A DNA stretch of 43,017 nucleotides from Spirochaetota bacterium (GTDB taxonomy: Bacteria > Spirochaetota > JAAYUW01 > JAOAHJ01). How positions within the stretch are numbered: position 1 is the first letter of the stretch; every line of letters starts with the position of its first letter. Below, piece by piece: positions 15,850-24,553 of the stretch. The translations under genes and the position numbers were made by a program. Under the pieces are notes generated by a model, which did no database searches, was not told the DNA's origin, and saw nothing but the letters and a program-made list of their open reading frames with translations. The stretch spans positions 1 through 43,017 of the forward strand of contig JAOAHJ010000025.1 of NCBI GenBank assembly GCA_026415295.1. The letters are read 5' to 3'.

Positions 15850-16677
15850 GTGAAAGTATATATTTCTTTTGATTTTGAAGGTATAGCTGGGGTTGCTTTT
15901 TGGAGAGAAACTGATAATGATATGAAATGGAATAAATTAGCAACAGAGCAACTTAAAGCATTTATAAATGGTATTAAGAATAAAAATAAAGATGCTGAAA
16001 TTATTGTTTCGGATTCACATTCTTTTGGTTCATCTTTATTATGGGAAGAATTGGATGGAGTTAAGTTGATAAGAGGTTGGCCTAGGGTTTATTATATGAT
16101 AGAAGGTATTGATGATACATTTACTGATTTAGTTCTTTTTGGGTATCATACTTCCCCTTCGGAAAATGGTATGATGGGCCATACATATTCTTCTTCATCT
16201 TTTTATACTATTAAAATAAATGAAGAAATAGTTGATGAAGCAAGAATAAATTCCTATTTTGCATCTGAGTTTAATGTTCCTCTTTCTTTTATTTATGGAG
16301 ATAAACAGACTATAGAAACTGCTCCAGGATATCCTGATTCTATAGAATATTGTATATCTAAAGATTCTATTTCAAGGTTTTGTGGAATCATGAATCCTAA
16401 AAATGAAATTTTAAGTTTACTTTATAAAAAGGGTGAAGATTTAGGAAAAAAAAGAAAAATAATTTATCCCAAAAGAAATGATAAAGGCGAAATATATCCT
16501 TTAAATTGTGAAATTGAATTTTTAGATACTGCTAGAGCAAAATTAGCATCAATTCTACCTTATGTTAGATTAATTGAACCAAGGAAAATACAATTTTTTT
16601 CAGAAAATATGAAACATTTTTATAGAACCTTGAATGCAATATCATTAATTTGTTATTCTGTAAATGCAATAAAATAA
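15850..16677 (+). CDS. dppA: M55 family D-aminopeptidase (DppA type)
   Basis: 275 residues of the M55 metallopeptidase family, zinc enzymes that remove N-terminal D-amino acids (or other residues) from short peptides. Likely zinc ligands and catalytic residues are visible in order: FDFEG (D8, E10), SDSHS (D55), FGYH (H100), GHTYSS (H111, probable catalytic) and E130 in NEEIVDEARIN. No signal peptide, so it acts in the cytoplasm. The start is GTG at 15850 with AGGGG 6 nt upstream. The gene has its own promoter candidate. The peptide importer at the left of the window could supply its substrates, for example peptidoglycan-derived peptides, but the two are not in one operon. Confidence 0.92.
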   Translation: MKVYISFDFEGIAGVAFWRETDNDMKWNKLATEQLKAFINGIKNKNKDAEIIVSDSHSFGSSLLWEELDGVKLIRGWPRVYYMIEGIDDTFTDLVLFGYHTSPSENGMMGHTYSSSSFYTIKINEEIVDEARINSYFASEFNVPLSFIYGDKQTIETAPGYPDSIEYCISKDSISRFCGIMNPKNEILSLLYKKGEDLGKKRKIIYPKRNDKGEIYPLNCEIEFLDTARAKLASILPYVRLIEPRKIQFFSENMKHFYRTLNAISLICYSVNAIK

Positions 16678-16748
16678 ATATTTTTTTGATAAAAATTTTT
16701 TATACTAAAATGTATTAATATATTATTAAGTAGAAATTGGGGATTAAT

Positions 16749-18752
16749 ATGATAATAAAAAACAAGGTACAAAAAAAACTTACTAAAAAAGATTTAAATT
16801 ATCTATTAATTCTTTCAAAACAATTTCCTACAATTGAAAATGCAATTACAGAGATAATTAACTTAAATGCAATTTTAAATTTGCCTAAGGAAACAGAACA
16901 TTTTATCTCTGACCTTCATGGAGAATATGAAGCTTTTATTCATGTTAAAAATAATGCATCTGGAGAAGTAAAAAGAAAAATAGAAACATTTTTTGAAGAT
17001 AAGCTAAGTAGTGAAGAAAGAAAAGAGTTTGCTAACTTAATCTATTATCCTAAAGAAAAACTGGACAGAGTGCTAAAAGAATTTAAAAGTGATATAGAAA
17101 GAATAAATTGGTATAAAGAAACACTATATAATTTAATATTATTCTGTAGGTATGTATCTTCAAAATATACAAGATCAAAAGTTAGAAAAGCATTGCCCCA
17201 AAATTTTAGCTATATAATTGATGAACTATTAAATGAAGATAGAGAAAAAAGACATAAGAAGAAATATTATAATTCAATAATCGAAGCTATTATTGAATTA
17301 AATAAAGCTAACGAATTTATTATTACTCTTTCAGAATTGATAAAAAGATTTATTGTTGGTAGAGTTCATGTTCTTGGAGATATATTTGATAGGGGACCTG
17401 GGGCTGATATTATAATGGAAGAACTCATAAATTATCACTCAGTCGATATAACTTGGGGTAATCATGATATATTATGGATAGGAGCAGCATCAGGAAATCC
17501 AGCATGCATTGCAAATGTAATTCGTATATCATTAAGATATGGTAATCTTGATACTTTAAGAGAAGGTTATGGTATAGATCTTCTTCCTCTTGCCACCTTT
17601 GCTCTAGATTTTTATAAAGAAGATAAAGCATTAAAGTTTGTGCCAAAAGTTAAAGATGATGAATTTAGCAAAAGTGAAATTGACCTTATAACAAAAATGC
17701 ATAAAGCTATTACTATTATTCAATTTAAACTTGAAGGTCAACTTATTAAAAAAAGGCCTGAGTTTGAAATGGAGGATAGATTGCTTCTTGATAAGATAGA
17801 TTATAATAATTATAGGGTTAAAATAAATGGCAAAGATTATGAGTTAAATGATAAATTTTTTCCAACTATTGATCCTAATGACCCATATAAATTAACAAAT
17901 GAGGAAAACAAGGTTGTAGAAAAGCTAATAGCTTCATTTATTAATAGTGAAAGACTTGCGAAGCATGCTCGATTTCTTCTTTCAAATGGAGAGATAATTT
18001 TAAAATATAATGGTAATTTACTTTTTCATGGGTGTATTCCTATGACAAAAGAGGGTAAATTTAAAAAATATTTTGTTGAAGGAAAGGAATTAGATTTTAA
18101 ACAATTTATTATGCTATTATCTAAGCATGTGAGAACTGGCTTTTTTTCAAATAACAAAGAGGAAAAAGAGTATGGAGGAGATATAATGTGGTATTTATGG
18201 TGTGGCCCAGCATCTCCTCTTTTTGGAAAATATGCAATGAAGACATTTGAAAGGTACTTTATAGATGACAAAGATACACACAAAGAAGAAAAAAATCCTT
18301 ATTATGAGTTTAGAGAAGATGAAGGTGTTGCAAAAGAAATATTAAAAATGTTCGATTTGAATGAAGAAAAAGGTCACATTATAAATGGTCATATGCCAGT
18401 TAAAGTAAAAAAAGGAGAATCACCTGTTAAAGCAAATGGAAGATTAATAAATATTGATGGAGGGTTTTCAAAAGCTTACCAATCAGAAACTGGTATTGCA
18501 GGATATACTTTAATATTTAATTCTAGGGAATATGTTTTAGGTGTACATAAACCTTTTGAATCTTTAAAAAAAGCTATTTATGAAGGTTATGACTCAATTC
18601 CAGATACTCTTGTTATTGAGAGATTAAATAGAAGGCTTTATATTAAAGACACTGATATAGGTAAAGAATTAAAGATTCAAATTGAAGACTTAAAAAATTT
18701 AATAGAAGCTTATACATTAGGTTTAATAAAAGAAAAAGATAAAAAAAATTAA
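16749..18752 (+). CDS. fbp: Fructose-1,6-bisphosphatase class III
   Basis: 667 residues, close to the usual length of the class III (Firmicutes-type, FBPase_2) enzymes, which hydrolyse fructose 1,6-bisphosphate in gluconeogenesis. The metallophosphatase metal motifs are clear: HFISDLHGEYEAF, HVLGDIFDRGPGAD and WGNHDILWIGAASGNPACI, with later GHMPV and NIDGGFSKAY. I place the start at ATG 16749 because GGGGA at 16739-16743 is right before it. A TTG at 16737, in frame, lies within that ribosome site and cannot be the start. The rhomboid gene follows after 16 bp, so the two are probably co-transcribed. Confidence 0.96.
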   Translation: MIIKNKVQKKLTKKDLNYLLILSKQFPTIENAITEIINLNAILNLPKETEHFISDLHGEYEAFIHVKNNASGEVKRKIETFFEDKLSSEERKEFANLIYYPKEKLDRVLKEFKSDIERINWYKETLYNLILFCRYVSSKYTRSKVRKALPQNFSYIIDELLNEDREKRHKKKYYNSIIEAIIELNKANEFIITLSELIKRFIVGRVHVLGDIFDRGPGADIIMEELINYHSVDITWGNHDILWIGAASGNPACIANVIRISLRYGNLDTLREGYGIDLLPLATFALDFYKEDKALKFVPKVKDDEFSKSEIDLITKMHKAITIIQFKLEGQLIKKRPEFEMEDRLLLDKIDYNNYRVKINGKDYELNDKFFPTIDPNDPYKLTNEENKVVEKLIASFINSERLAKHARFLLSNGEIILKYNGNLLFHGCIPMTKEGKFKKYFVEGKELDFKQFIMLLSKHVRTGFFSNNKEEKEYGGDIMWYLWCGPASPLFGKYAMKTFERYFIDDKDTHKEEKNPYYEFREDEGVAKEILKMFDLNEEKGHIINGHMPVKVKKGESPVKANGRLINIDGGFSKAYQSETGIAGYTLIFNSREYVLGVHKPFESLKKAIYEGYDSIPDTLVIERLNRRLYIKDTDIGKELKIQIEDLKNLIEAYTLGLIKEKDKKN

Positions 18753-18768
18753 TTTTACAGGATAAAAT

Positions 18769-19458
18769 ATGATACCAATAAGAGATTACAATAAAACCAA
18801 AGGTTTTTCATTTTTTAACTGGCTTATATTAATTACAAATATTGTAATATTTGTTTATCAGGTAAAAATGAATGATAGAGAACTTAATGAATTTATTATG
18901 AAATATGCTTTTATTCCCCAAAGATTTTTCCAAGATCCTCTTACTTACTTTTATACTCTTATTACTGCAATGTTTTTACATGGAGGCTTTATCCATCTGA
19001 TAGGAAATATGTTGTTTTTATATGTCTTTGGCGATAATGTCGAAGATGCTTTAGGGCATTTAAGGTATCTTGTTTTTTATTTTTTAGGGGGTATAATTGC
19101 TTCTTTAGTTCAAGTTTTTTTTACAAATGACCTTTCTATCCCAAATATTGGTGCTTCAGGTGCTATTTCAGCAGTAATAGCTTCATATATGGTTCTTTTC
19201 CCTGGAGCAAAAATAGTAACTATTGTTCCAATATTTATATTCTTGTATACAATAAATGTTCCTGCTATAATTTTTCTATTTGTATGGTTTATAATTCAAT
19301 TTTTTTCAGGGGTTGCTCAGATTTATGAAGGTCAGTTTAACAATGTTGCATATTGGGCCCACATTGGTGGCTTTATTTTTGGATTGTTTTATGCTTTAGT
19401 TGGCAGAAAAAAGTATTTAAAAAAATATAGAAACTTTGATTATAGAGTTAGAGAATAG
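18769..19458 (+). CDS. Rhomboid family intramembrane serine protease
   Basis: 229 residues with six or seven membrane helices. The catalytic serine is in GASGA (S130) and the catalytic histidine in WAHIGG (H198). The HGGFIHLIGNM motif (H71, H76, N80) that forms the oxyanion and structural site is intact, so the protease should be active on membrane proteins. The N-terminus MIPIRDYNKTKGFSFFNW resembles the bacterial group that begins with IPLRD. CAGGA at 18757-18761 sets the ATG. It is close behind fbp, a pairing with no obvious functional meaning. Substrate unknown. Confidence 0.93.
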   Translation: MIPIRDYNKTKGFSFFNWLILITNIVIFVYQVKMNDRELNEFIMKYAFIPQRFFQDPLTYFYTLITAMFLHGGFIHLIGNMLFLYVFGDNVEDALGHLRYLVFYFLGGIIASLVQVFFTNDLSIPNIGASGAISAVIASYMVLFPGAKIVTIVPIFIFLYTINVPAIIFLFVWFIIQFFSGVAQIYEGQFNNVAYWAHIGGFIFGLFYALVGRKKYLKKYRNFDYRVRE

Positions 19459-19473
19459 TCTTTTAATAAATTC

Positions 19474-20892
19474 CTATTTTTTAAATATTAGTTCCTGAAT
19501 TAGATAAGTTTGTTTTCTCAGTGGAATTTCTGATATAATTTTTCCTGATGGCGAGATTATCATTGTGTAGCCGGAGTTTGTAGCTCTTAAAATATATCTT
19601 CTATAATTTGCTGCATGGATTCTTGAAAGAAGTGTTGTTTGATATGCTCCTTTTAAATGATCAAACAAAGCATGATTTGTTAAAACAACAAAAAAATCAA
19701 TATTAAAATTTTTAATAAATAATTTTGATATTCTATCAAATACCTCTTCGTAACACATTAAAACAGCAAATTTTAATCCTTTATAATTAAAAACAGTATA
19801 TTTTTCACCAGGTTTTACATCATAATCAAAAGGTAAAGGATTTACAGAATAATAAGTATGTTCAATTTTGCCTTCATTAGAAAATAATAGAGCAGCATTA
19901 TAATTTTGGTAGACAGGATGGTTAAAAACCCATGGAGAGCAACCAAGGAGAATGCTTATATTTAATTTTTTACATAAGTTAGAAATTGGAATTTTTAATC
20001 TTTCATCATTGATGACATCGCCGGGAATTGCATATTCAGGCCATATTGCCATATCAAATTTTTCATTAAAATAAGCTTCTTCAGTTAGTTTTAAGTAACT
20101 ATCTAGAATATATAATACATGGTTTTTTCTGTGTTCCCAGCTTTCCCTAAAATTACCTTGTATTAGAGCAAATTTTATTTTAGCATAATTATCTTTTTTT
20201 CTCATAAATGTTTTTTCTAATATAAGATCGTTTAAATAAAGTGAGTAAAATATTGATGAAAGAATAAAGATTATATATATAAAAATTGAAATAAAAACTC
20301 CCTTTTTACTTTTTGAAAAATAAAAGCTTATTATCAACTGAGAAAATAAAATTATGATAAATGTAACACCGTATACTCCTATAAACTGAATATATGGGGA
20401 TGATAAAGGGAAAAAATAAGCCCATGTATAAAGAAATGCCCCTATTTTTGTTTGATCAAGAATAAAAAGAAGAATTAACCAGATAAATGGAAAAGCAGGG
20501 AAAAAAAATTTGTTTTTAAAAATTTTATTTAAATATTTTATATTTATAATATAATCAAAATGGAATGAAATAAAGTAATATAAAAATAAAACAAAAGTAG
20601 CAATAGGATAAATTATTTTGGAGTATATATTCATCCATGAAAAGTAAAATGTTCCTCCAGTTAATGAGAAAAGTATTAAAGAAATATTAAATAAGTACTT
20701 ATCTTTTTTAATGATATAAGTGTAGTATATTAAAAATAAAGGTATATTGAAAAAAAGTATGAGATTTGTGTCAGAAGTTACAGATAAATTAAGAAGAAAA
20801 GCTGATAATAAAGAAAAGAAAAAATAAAAAAAAGTTTTGGAGTTTTTTAATTTATTTAAATAATTTTTATAAATATATTTTAAAGTTTTCAT
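19474..20892 (-). CDS. lnt: Apolipoprotein N-acyltransferase-like protein with altered active site
   Basis: 472 residues: eight or so membrane helices (about 20-220), then a nitrilase-fold domain, the layout of Lnt, which adds the third acyl chain to lipoproteins in the inner membrane. The nucleophile Cys is in VLMCYEEVF (C380) and the base Glu in IWPEYAIPG (E286). The late motif TNHALFDHLKGAYQ and the RATNSGYTMIISPSG segment match Lnt well. However, the block that normally reads Y-x-K-x-x-L-V-P-F-G-E is here YYSVNPLPFDY, so the catalytic lysine aligns with S349 and the PFGE glutamate with Y, and about 20 residues are missing afterwards. It may work differently or be a paralogue. A TTGACA at 20933-20938 (minus) is a likely -35. 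Confidence 0.82.
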   Translation of the reverse strand: MKTLKYIYKNYLNKLKNSKTFFYFFFSLLSAFLLNLSVTSDTNLILFFNIPLFLIYYTYIIKKDKYLFNISLILFSLTGGTFYFSWMNIYSKIIYPIATFVLFLYYFISFHFDYIINIKYLNKIFKNKFFFPAFPFIWLILLFILDQTKIGAFLYTWAYFFPLSSPYIQFIGVYGVTFIIILFSQLIISFYFSKSKKGVFISIFIYIIFILSSIFYSLYLNDLILEKTFMRKKDNYAKIKFALIQGNFRESWEHRKNHVLYILDSYLKLTEEAYFNEKFDMAIWPEYAIPGDVINDERLKIPISNLCKKLNISILLGCSPWVFNHPVYQNYNAALLFSNEGKIEHTYYSVNPLPFDYDVKPGEKYTVFNYKGLKFAVLMCYEEVFDRISKLFIKNFNIDFFVVLTNHALFDHLKGAYQTTLLSRIHAANYRRYILRATNSGYTMIISPSGKIISEIPLRKQTYLIQELIFKK

Positions 20893-21035
20893 TTTATATT
20901 AACCTTATAAATAGTTACAAAAATAAGAAAAATGTCAATTTTGAAATAATTCCTTATAGTTTTTTAAAATTTTTTAATTTAATAAAATGTCAAAAGAAAA
21001 ATGAAATTATTTTATTAAAAAATTTAAGATATATT

Positions 21036-21533
21036 ATGAATATTATTATTGATAAGATTAAAACTAAGAATGTTGATGAAACAAAAGAGGTTGCTCTTAA
21101 TTTTGCTAAAATCTTAAAATCTAATGATATTGTTATACTTGATGGAGAACTTGGTAGTGGGAAGACTGTTTTTATGAAAGGAATTGCAAATTACTTTAAA
21201 ATAGAGGAAGATATTATTTCTCCTACTTTTCTCATTGTTAATTCTTATGATATAAAAGTAAATTTTGAAAATATTGTTACAAATAATAATAATTCTTTAA
21301 AATTAAAAATAAATCATTTTGATTTGTATAGAATTGATGATTTTGATGAGCTTTATTATATTGGAATAGAGGAATATATTGAAAGTAGTGGTAATATAAA
21401 TTTTTTTGAGTGGGGGATGAAATTTTTAGAAAATTTTATAGAATATAATATAAACAATATATATATTGTTAAGTTAAAAGTTTTATCAGAAAATGAAAGA
21501 GAGATAAAGATAGAAAAACTAGTGAAAGAATAA
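21036..21533 (+). CDS. tsaE: tRNA threonylcarbamoyladenosine biosynthesis ATPase TsaE
   Basis: 165 residues. TsaE is the ATPase that drives the TsaB-TsaD complex in making t6A at position 37 of ANN-decoding tRNAs. Walker A GELGSGKT (37-44), SPTF (62-65, switch region), HFDLYR (94-99) and FFEWGMKF are all family marks. A charged N/K-rich stretch at about 72-92 is longer than usual. The gene is followed by tsaB after 17 bp, the common pairing. Its own ribosome site is weak (AAGAT). Confidence 0.95.
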   Translation: MNIIIDKIKTKNVDETKEVALNFAKILKSNDIVILDGELGSGKTVFMKGIANYFKIEEDIISPTFLIVNSYDIKVNFENIVTNNNNSLKLKINHFDLYRIDDFDELYYIGIEEYIESSGNINFFEWGMKFLENFIEYNINNIYIVKLKVLSENEREIKIEKLVKE

Positions 21534-21550
21534 AATTTTTAAGGGACTAT

Positions 21551-22420
21551 ATGAATATTTTATTTTTAGATAGTTCTACAGAAAAGTTATATGCTGGTTT
21601 ATGCAAAGTTAAAAATTTTAATGAGTTTAATAAAATAAATAAATTTAATTTAGAAAAAGAATATAAATTAATAGTAAAAAATAGTGATCTTTTTGAAATC
21701 TATCAAATAATAATAGATGCAGGATTTAAACATACTGAAAATATATACGAAATAGTTTTAAATATTCTTAATTTAGGTAGACTTGATAATGTAAGTGATA
21801 TAGATTTGGTTGTTTTAGGTGCAGGACCTGGCTCATTTACAGGTATTAGAATTGCTTATTCATTTATTAAAGGATTATTAGTAAATTCTGATATTAAGAT
21901 TATTGAAATTCCATCTATATTTATTAAATTTATATCTTTTGTTTTTAATAATGGATTTATAAGTGAAGATGATATAATAGTACCCCTTATTTTTGGTAAA
22001 AAGAAAAAATTTTATGGAATGATACAAAGAGCTAAAGATTTAGAAAAAATTTTTAAGGAAAAGGGAGAAATAAATTTAATAAAAGATTTTTACTATTTTG
22101 ATTTTGAGATTAAAAATATTTTCTCAATTTTAAAAGATGTTATTGATAAAGATAACAATAAAAATATAAAGTTGTTCTTTGATTCTGAATTTAATCAGAA
22201 TGAAGAATTTTACAATGAATTTTATAAAAATAAAAATTTATTATTGATTCAAGAAGAAAAAAATATTAATCTTTATACATCCAAAATTGAAGTTGATCTT
22301 GAGAGAGTATTTTTATTTGTTTTAACTTATTTAAACAAAATATTTAAAAATAGTATAGATAAAATAGAGCCTTTTTATTTAAGAGAACCTGATGCGTATG
22401 AAAACTTAAAAAAGTTATAA
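21551..22420 (+). CDS. tsaB: tRNA threonylcarbamoyladenosine biosynthesis protein TsaB
   Basis: 289 residues of the ASKHA fold; TsaB is the non-catalytic partner that links TsaD to TsaE in t6A synthesis. The N-terminus MNILFLDSSTEKLYAGL and the signature GPGSFTGIR (92-100) are clear, and the C-terminus ends in PFYLREPDAYENLKKL as expected. It is longer than the common 220-240 residues because of K/N/D-rich insertions (for example 25-60 and 150-220), a trend seen across this AT-rich genome. AAGGGA precedes the ATG. tsaD is not in the window. Confidence 0.92.
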   Translation: MNILFLDSSTEKLYAGLCKVKNFNEFNKINKFNLEKEYKLIVKNSDLFEIYQIIIDAGFKHTENIYEIVLNILNLGRLDNVSDIDLVVLGAGPGSFTGIRIAYSFIKGLLVNSDIKIIEIPSIFIKFISFVFNNGFISEDDIIVPLIFGKKKKFYGMIQRAKDLEKIFKEKGEINLIKDFYYFDFEIKNIFSILKDVIDKDNNKNIKLFFDSEFNQNEEFYNEFYKNKNLLLIQEEKNINLYTSKIEVDLERVFLFVLTYLNKIFKNSIDKIEPFYLREPDAYENLKKL

Positions 22421-22543
22421 TATGATATATTTATTAAATATTTTATTTTTGTTTTTTAGAAATTCTTTCATTTAAAAAAATATTTTTTAAGAATAAATAA
22501 TTTCTTTTCTTTTTAAAAAAAGTTACTTTTAAGGTATATTTTA

Positions 22544-23803
22544 ATGTTAGATAAATTTAAAATTATTGAAATTGAAAATATTGAACTAAAAGAAAATATT
22601 GAAATATCGATATTATTATCAAAATATTTAAAGAAAAATAATTTAAGTTATTTTAATATAAATGATATAGTTGATAAAAAATTTATTTTAAATCTTAATA
22701 GTTCTTTTTATGGTCCTTTTTCTTGGAATGATAATTTTACATTCAAAAAAAGAATTAGTTGCGATGTTTATAGTCTAATTAAATCTGAAAAAGGATTATA
22801 TTATTTAAATCTTTTAGAAAAACCTAAAAATACAATAAAAATCTCCATTTTTCATGATAAAGAAAGATTTTATTCAATTTATAATGAAAGCTTTTTAGGC
22901 CAAAGTTTAAAAATTTATCCATTTCCTTTAGAAAAAATAAACTTTATTTTATGTAAAAAAATTGACCTCAATCAAAATATTATTAAAAAAGACCCTATAG
23001 ATTATAAAAATATTAATTTTGTTGAAGAGGAAGTTAATAATATTTTTTATAAATTAACAGGTATAGATCTTGATAATATAGAAAATTCTCATCTAATAAT
23101 AAAACTTGATCTTTATTCTTCTCTTGTTCCATGGGAAATACTTATAAAAAAATGTGTAAAGAATAAAAATACTATATCTTTTGTTTTTATACAATATGAT
23201 TTAAGCAATAGAATAAAATTAAATTTTGATAATTTATCCAATACTTTTAACAAAAATATTTCATATTTTTATTTTAAACCTGAAACAAAAAATTCTGAAA
23301 AAGAAAGAGAGATAGCATTTAAAGGTAATTATGATAGAATTATTCTTGTTGATAGTGAAGAATTGCTTATTAATAATTTTAGAAATGATTTCATAACATT
23401 TATTTCTGCACATGGATATCTTAAAGAGAACTTTAATACAATTATTTTAAATGAAAAACCTATTAGTCTAGAAGTTGTAGAATCACTTAAATCCTCACCA
23501 TTTTTTATTCTTTTTTTATCGTGCCTTATAACTATTTCATCAAAGGACAATATTATTAGGAAATTAATAAATAAAGGATTGAAAGAATCAATATTTAGTT
23601 CTTTTTTAATAGAGGACAATCTTTCTTATAATTTTTTTTATGAATTTTCTAAAGAATTAAATATTATAAATGATCCATTAATAAATTATATGTTCATACT
23701 TGAAAATAAATATAAAGATGGGTATGAGCTATTCAAATTTTTGTCATTTTATGATGAAAATAAAGTAACAAACATTTTAAATAGAGAAAAAATTTTTAAC
23801 TAA
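22544..23803 (+). CDS. CHAT-domain (caspase-like) putative peptidase
   Basis: 419 residues. The C-terminal part, about 185-380, carries CHAT-family landmarks in order: LVPWEIL (195-201), then FISAHGYL with the likely catalytic H290, a strand with IILNEKPISLEVVESL, then ILFLSCLIT with the likely catalytic C327, then KLINKGLKESIFSSF and NFFYEFSKEL, matching the usual 'll.aGa..vi.s....d....fy..l' ending. His-Gly and Cys are both kept, so a cysteine peptidase is plausible. The first 150 residues are unrecognised; no TPRs, signal peptide or membrane helix. It has its own gene start (AAGG upstream) after tsaB and converges on the anti-sigma-like gene, 101 bp away. CHAT peptidases are typically signal-activated. 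The target is unknown; the neighbouring anti-sigma-like protein is a candidate by position only. Confidence 0.78.
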   Translation: MLDKFKIIEIENIELKENIEISILLSKYLKKNNLSYFNINDIVDKKFILNLNSSFYGPFSWNDNFTFKKRISCDVYSLIKSEKGLYYLNLLEKPKNTIKISIFHDKERFYSIYNESFLGQSLKIYPFPLEKINFILCKKIDLNQNIIKKDPIDYKNINFVEEEVNNIFYKLTGIDLDNIENSHLIIKLDLYSSLVPWEILIKKCVKNKNTISFVFIQYDLSNRIKLNFDNLSNTFNKNISYFYFKPETKNSEKEREIAFKGNYDRIILVDSEELLINNFRNDFITFISAHGYLKENFNTIILNEKPISLEVVESLKSSPFFILFLSCLITISSKDNIIRKLINKGLKESIFSSFLIEDNLSYNFFYEFSKELNIINDPLINYMFILENKYKDGYELFKFLSFYDENKVTNILNREKIFN

Positions 23804-23904
23804 AATATTTTTTTTACATTAAAATAATAATTATAGGGTGTTTTATTTATAATTATATTTTATAAAATAATTAATTAATTTATAATTATTTTTTAATTTT
23901 TTCA

Positions 23905-24450
23905 TTATACAAATTTTGTGATTTTTTCATCTATTTCTAATATTAAGTATTTTTCTTTTATTAAAAAGGAAAGATCATTATTTAATGGATTTTTTTCAAA
24001 GTATAGAATTTTTTCTTTTTTATTATTTTTATCAATAAAGGATATTTTTAAATGATTAATTTTACTTTTTAAATTTATTTTGATACTTTTTTCATCATTT
24101 TCTGGAAAATATTTACAAAATATGATATATTTTTCTTCTTCAATTGTAAATTCTACAAATTTTCTCTCATTTGACCCTCTAAACTGAACTTCTTTTGTCT
24201 GATAGTTTATTTTTCTGTTAAAATTAATGAAAACAATTTTCGAAATTAGGTTATATAAAGAAAGACTTACAATATATTCGTTTTTTGAAATGGCTAGTTT
24301 TTCCATAAAATTGAGATCATTTAAAGTAACTAAAGCTTCCTGACAATATTTACAATTTTTAAGATGATTATTGTATAAATTTAAATCTGAATCAATATTG
24401 TTTGTAATAATATTATAAAAGTCTTCAATATCTAAATGATTAAATTTCAT
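23905..24450 (-). CDS. Zinc-finger anti-sigma-factor-like protein
   Basis: 181 residues from ATG 24450, chosen because AGAGGA lies just upstream; an in-frame ATG at 24498 lacks a ribosome site. Residues 1-45 look like a ZAS (zf-HC2) anti-sigma domain: a helix, then NNHLKNCKYCQEAL with H29-x3-C33-x2-C36. No membrane helix follows. About 75-181 is a mostly beta region (KFVEFTIEEEKYIIFCKYF, YLILEI) that could be a ligand or partner domain. So it would be a soluble anti-sigma factor rather than a membrane-spanning one. It lies 103 bp downstream of the sigma-like gene on the same strand, the normal order for a sigma/anti-sigma pair, and faces the CHAT gene. Assignment by motif and context. Confidence 0.65.
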   Translation of the reverse strand: MKFNHLDIEDFYNIITNNIDSDLNLYNNHLKNCKYCQEALVTLNDLNFMEKLAISKNEYIVSLSLYNLISKIVFINFNRKINYQTKEVQFRGSNERKFVEFTIEEEKYIIFCKYFPENDEKSIKINLKSKINHLKISFIDKNNKKEKILYFEKNPLNNDLSFLIKEKYLILEIDEKITKFV

Positions 24451-24553
24451 TTTTCCTCTTCTATTTTTTATTTTATATAATGTAAACTTATAATTCATTA
24501 ATTTTATAATTTAAAATATTTATAATATATACTAAAGTTTTTAATAAAAAATT

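Noticed and set aside
17425-18283. Minus-strand frames inside fbp
   Set aside because: Antisense shadows of a well-supported enzyme gene.
24451-24498. Longer N-terminus for the anti-sigma-like protein
   Set aside because: No ribosome site; AGAGGA supports ATG 24450.
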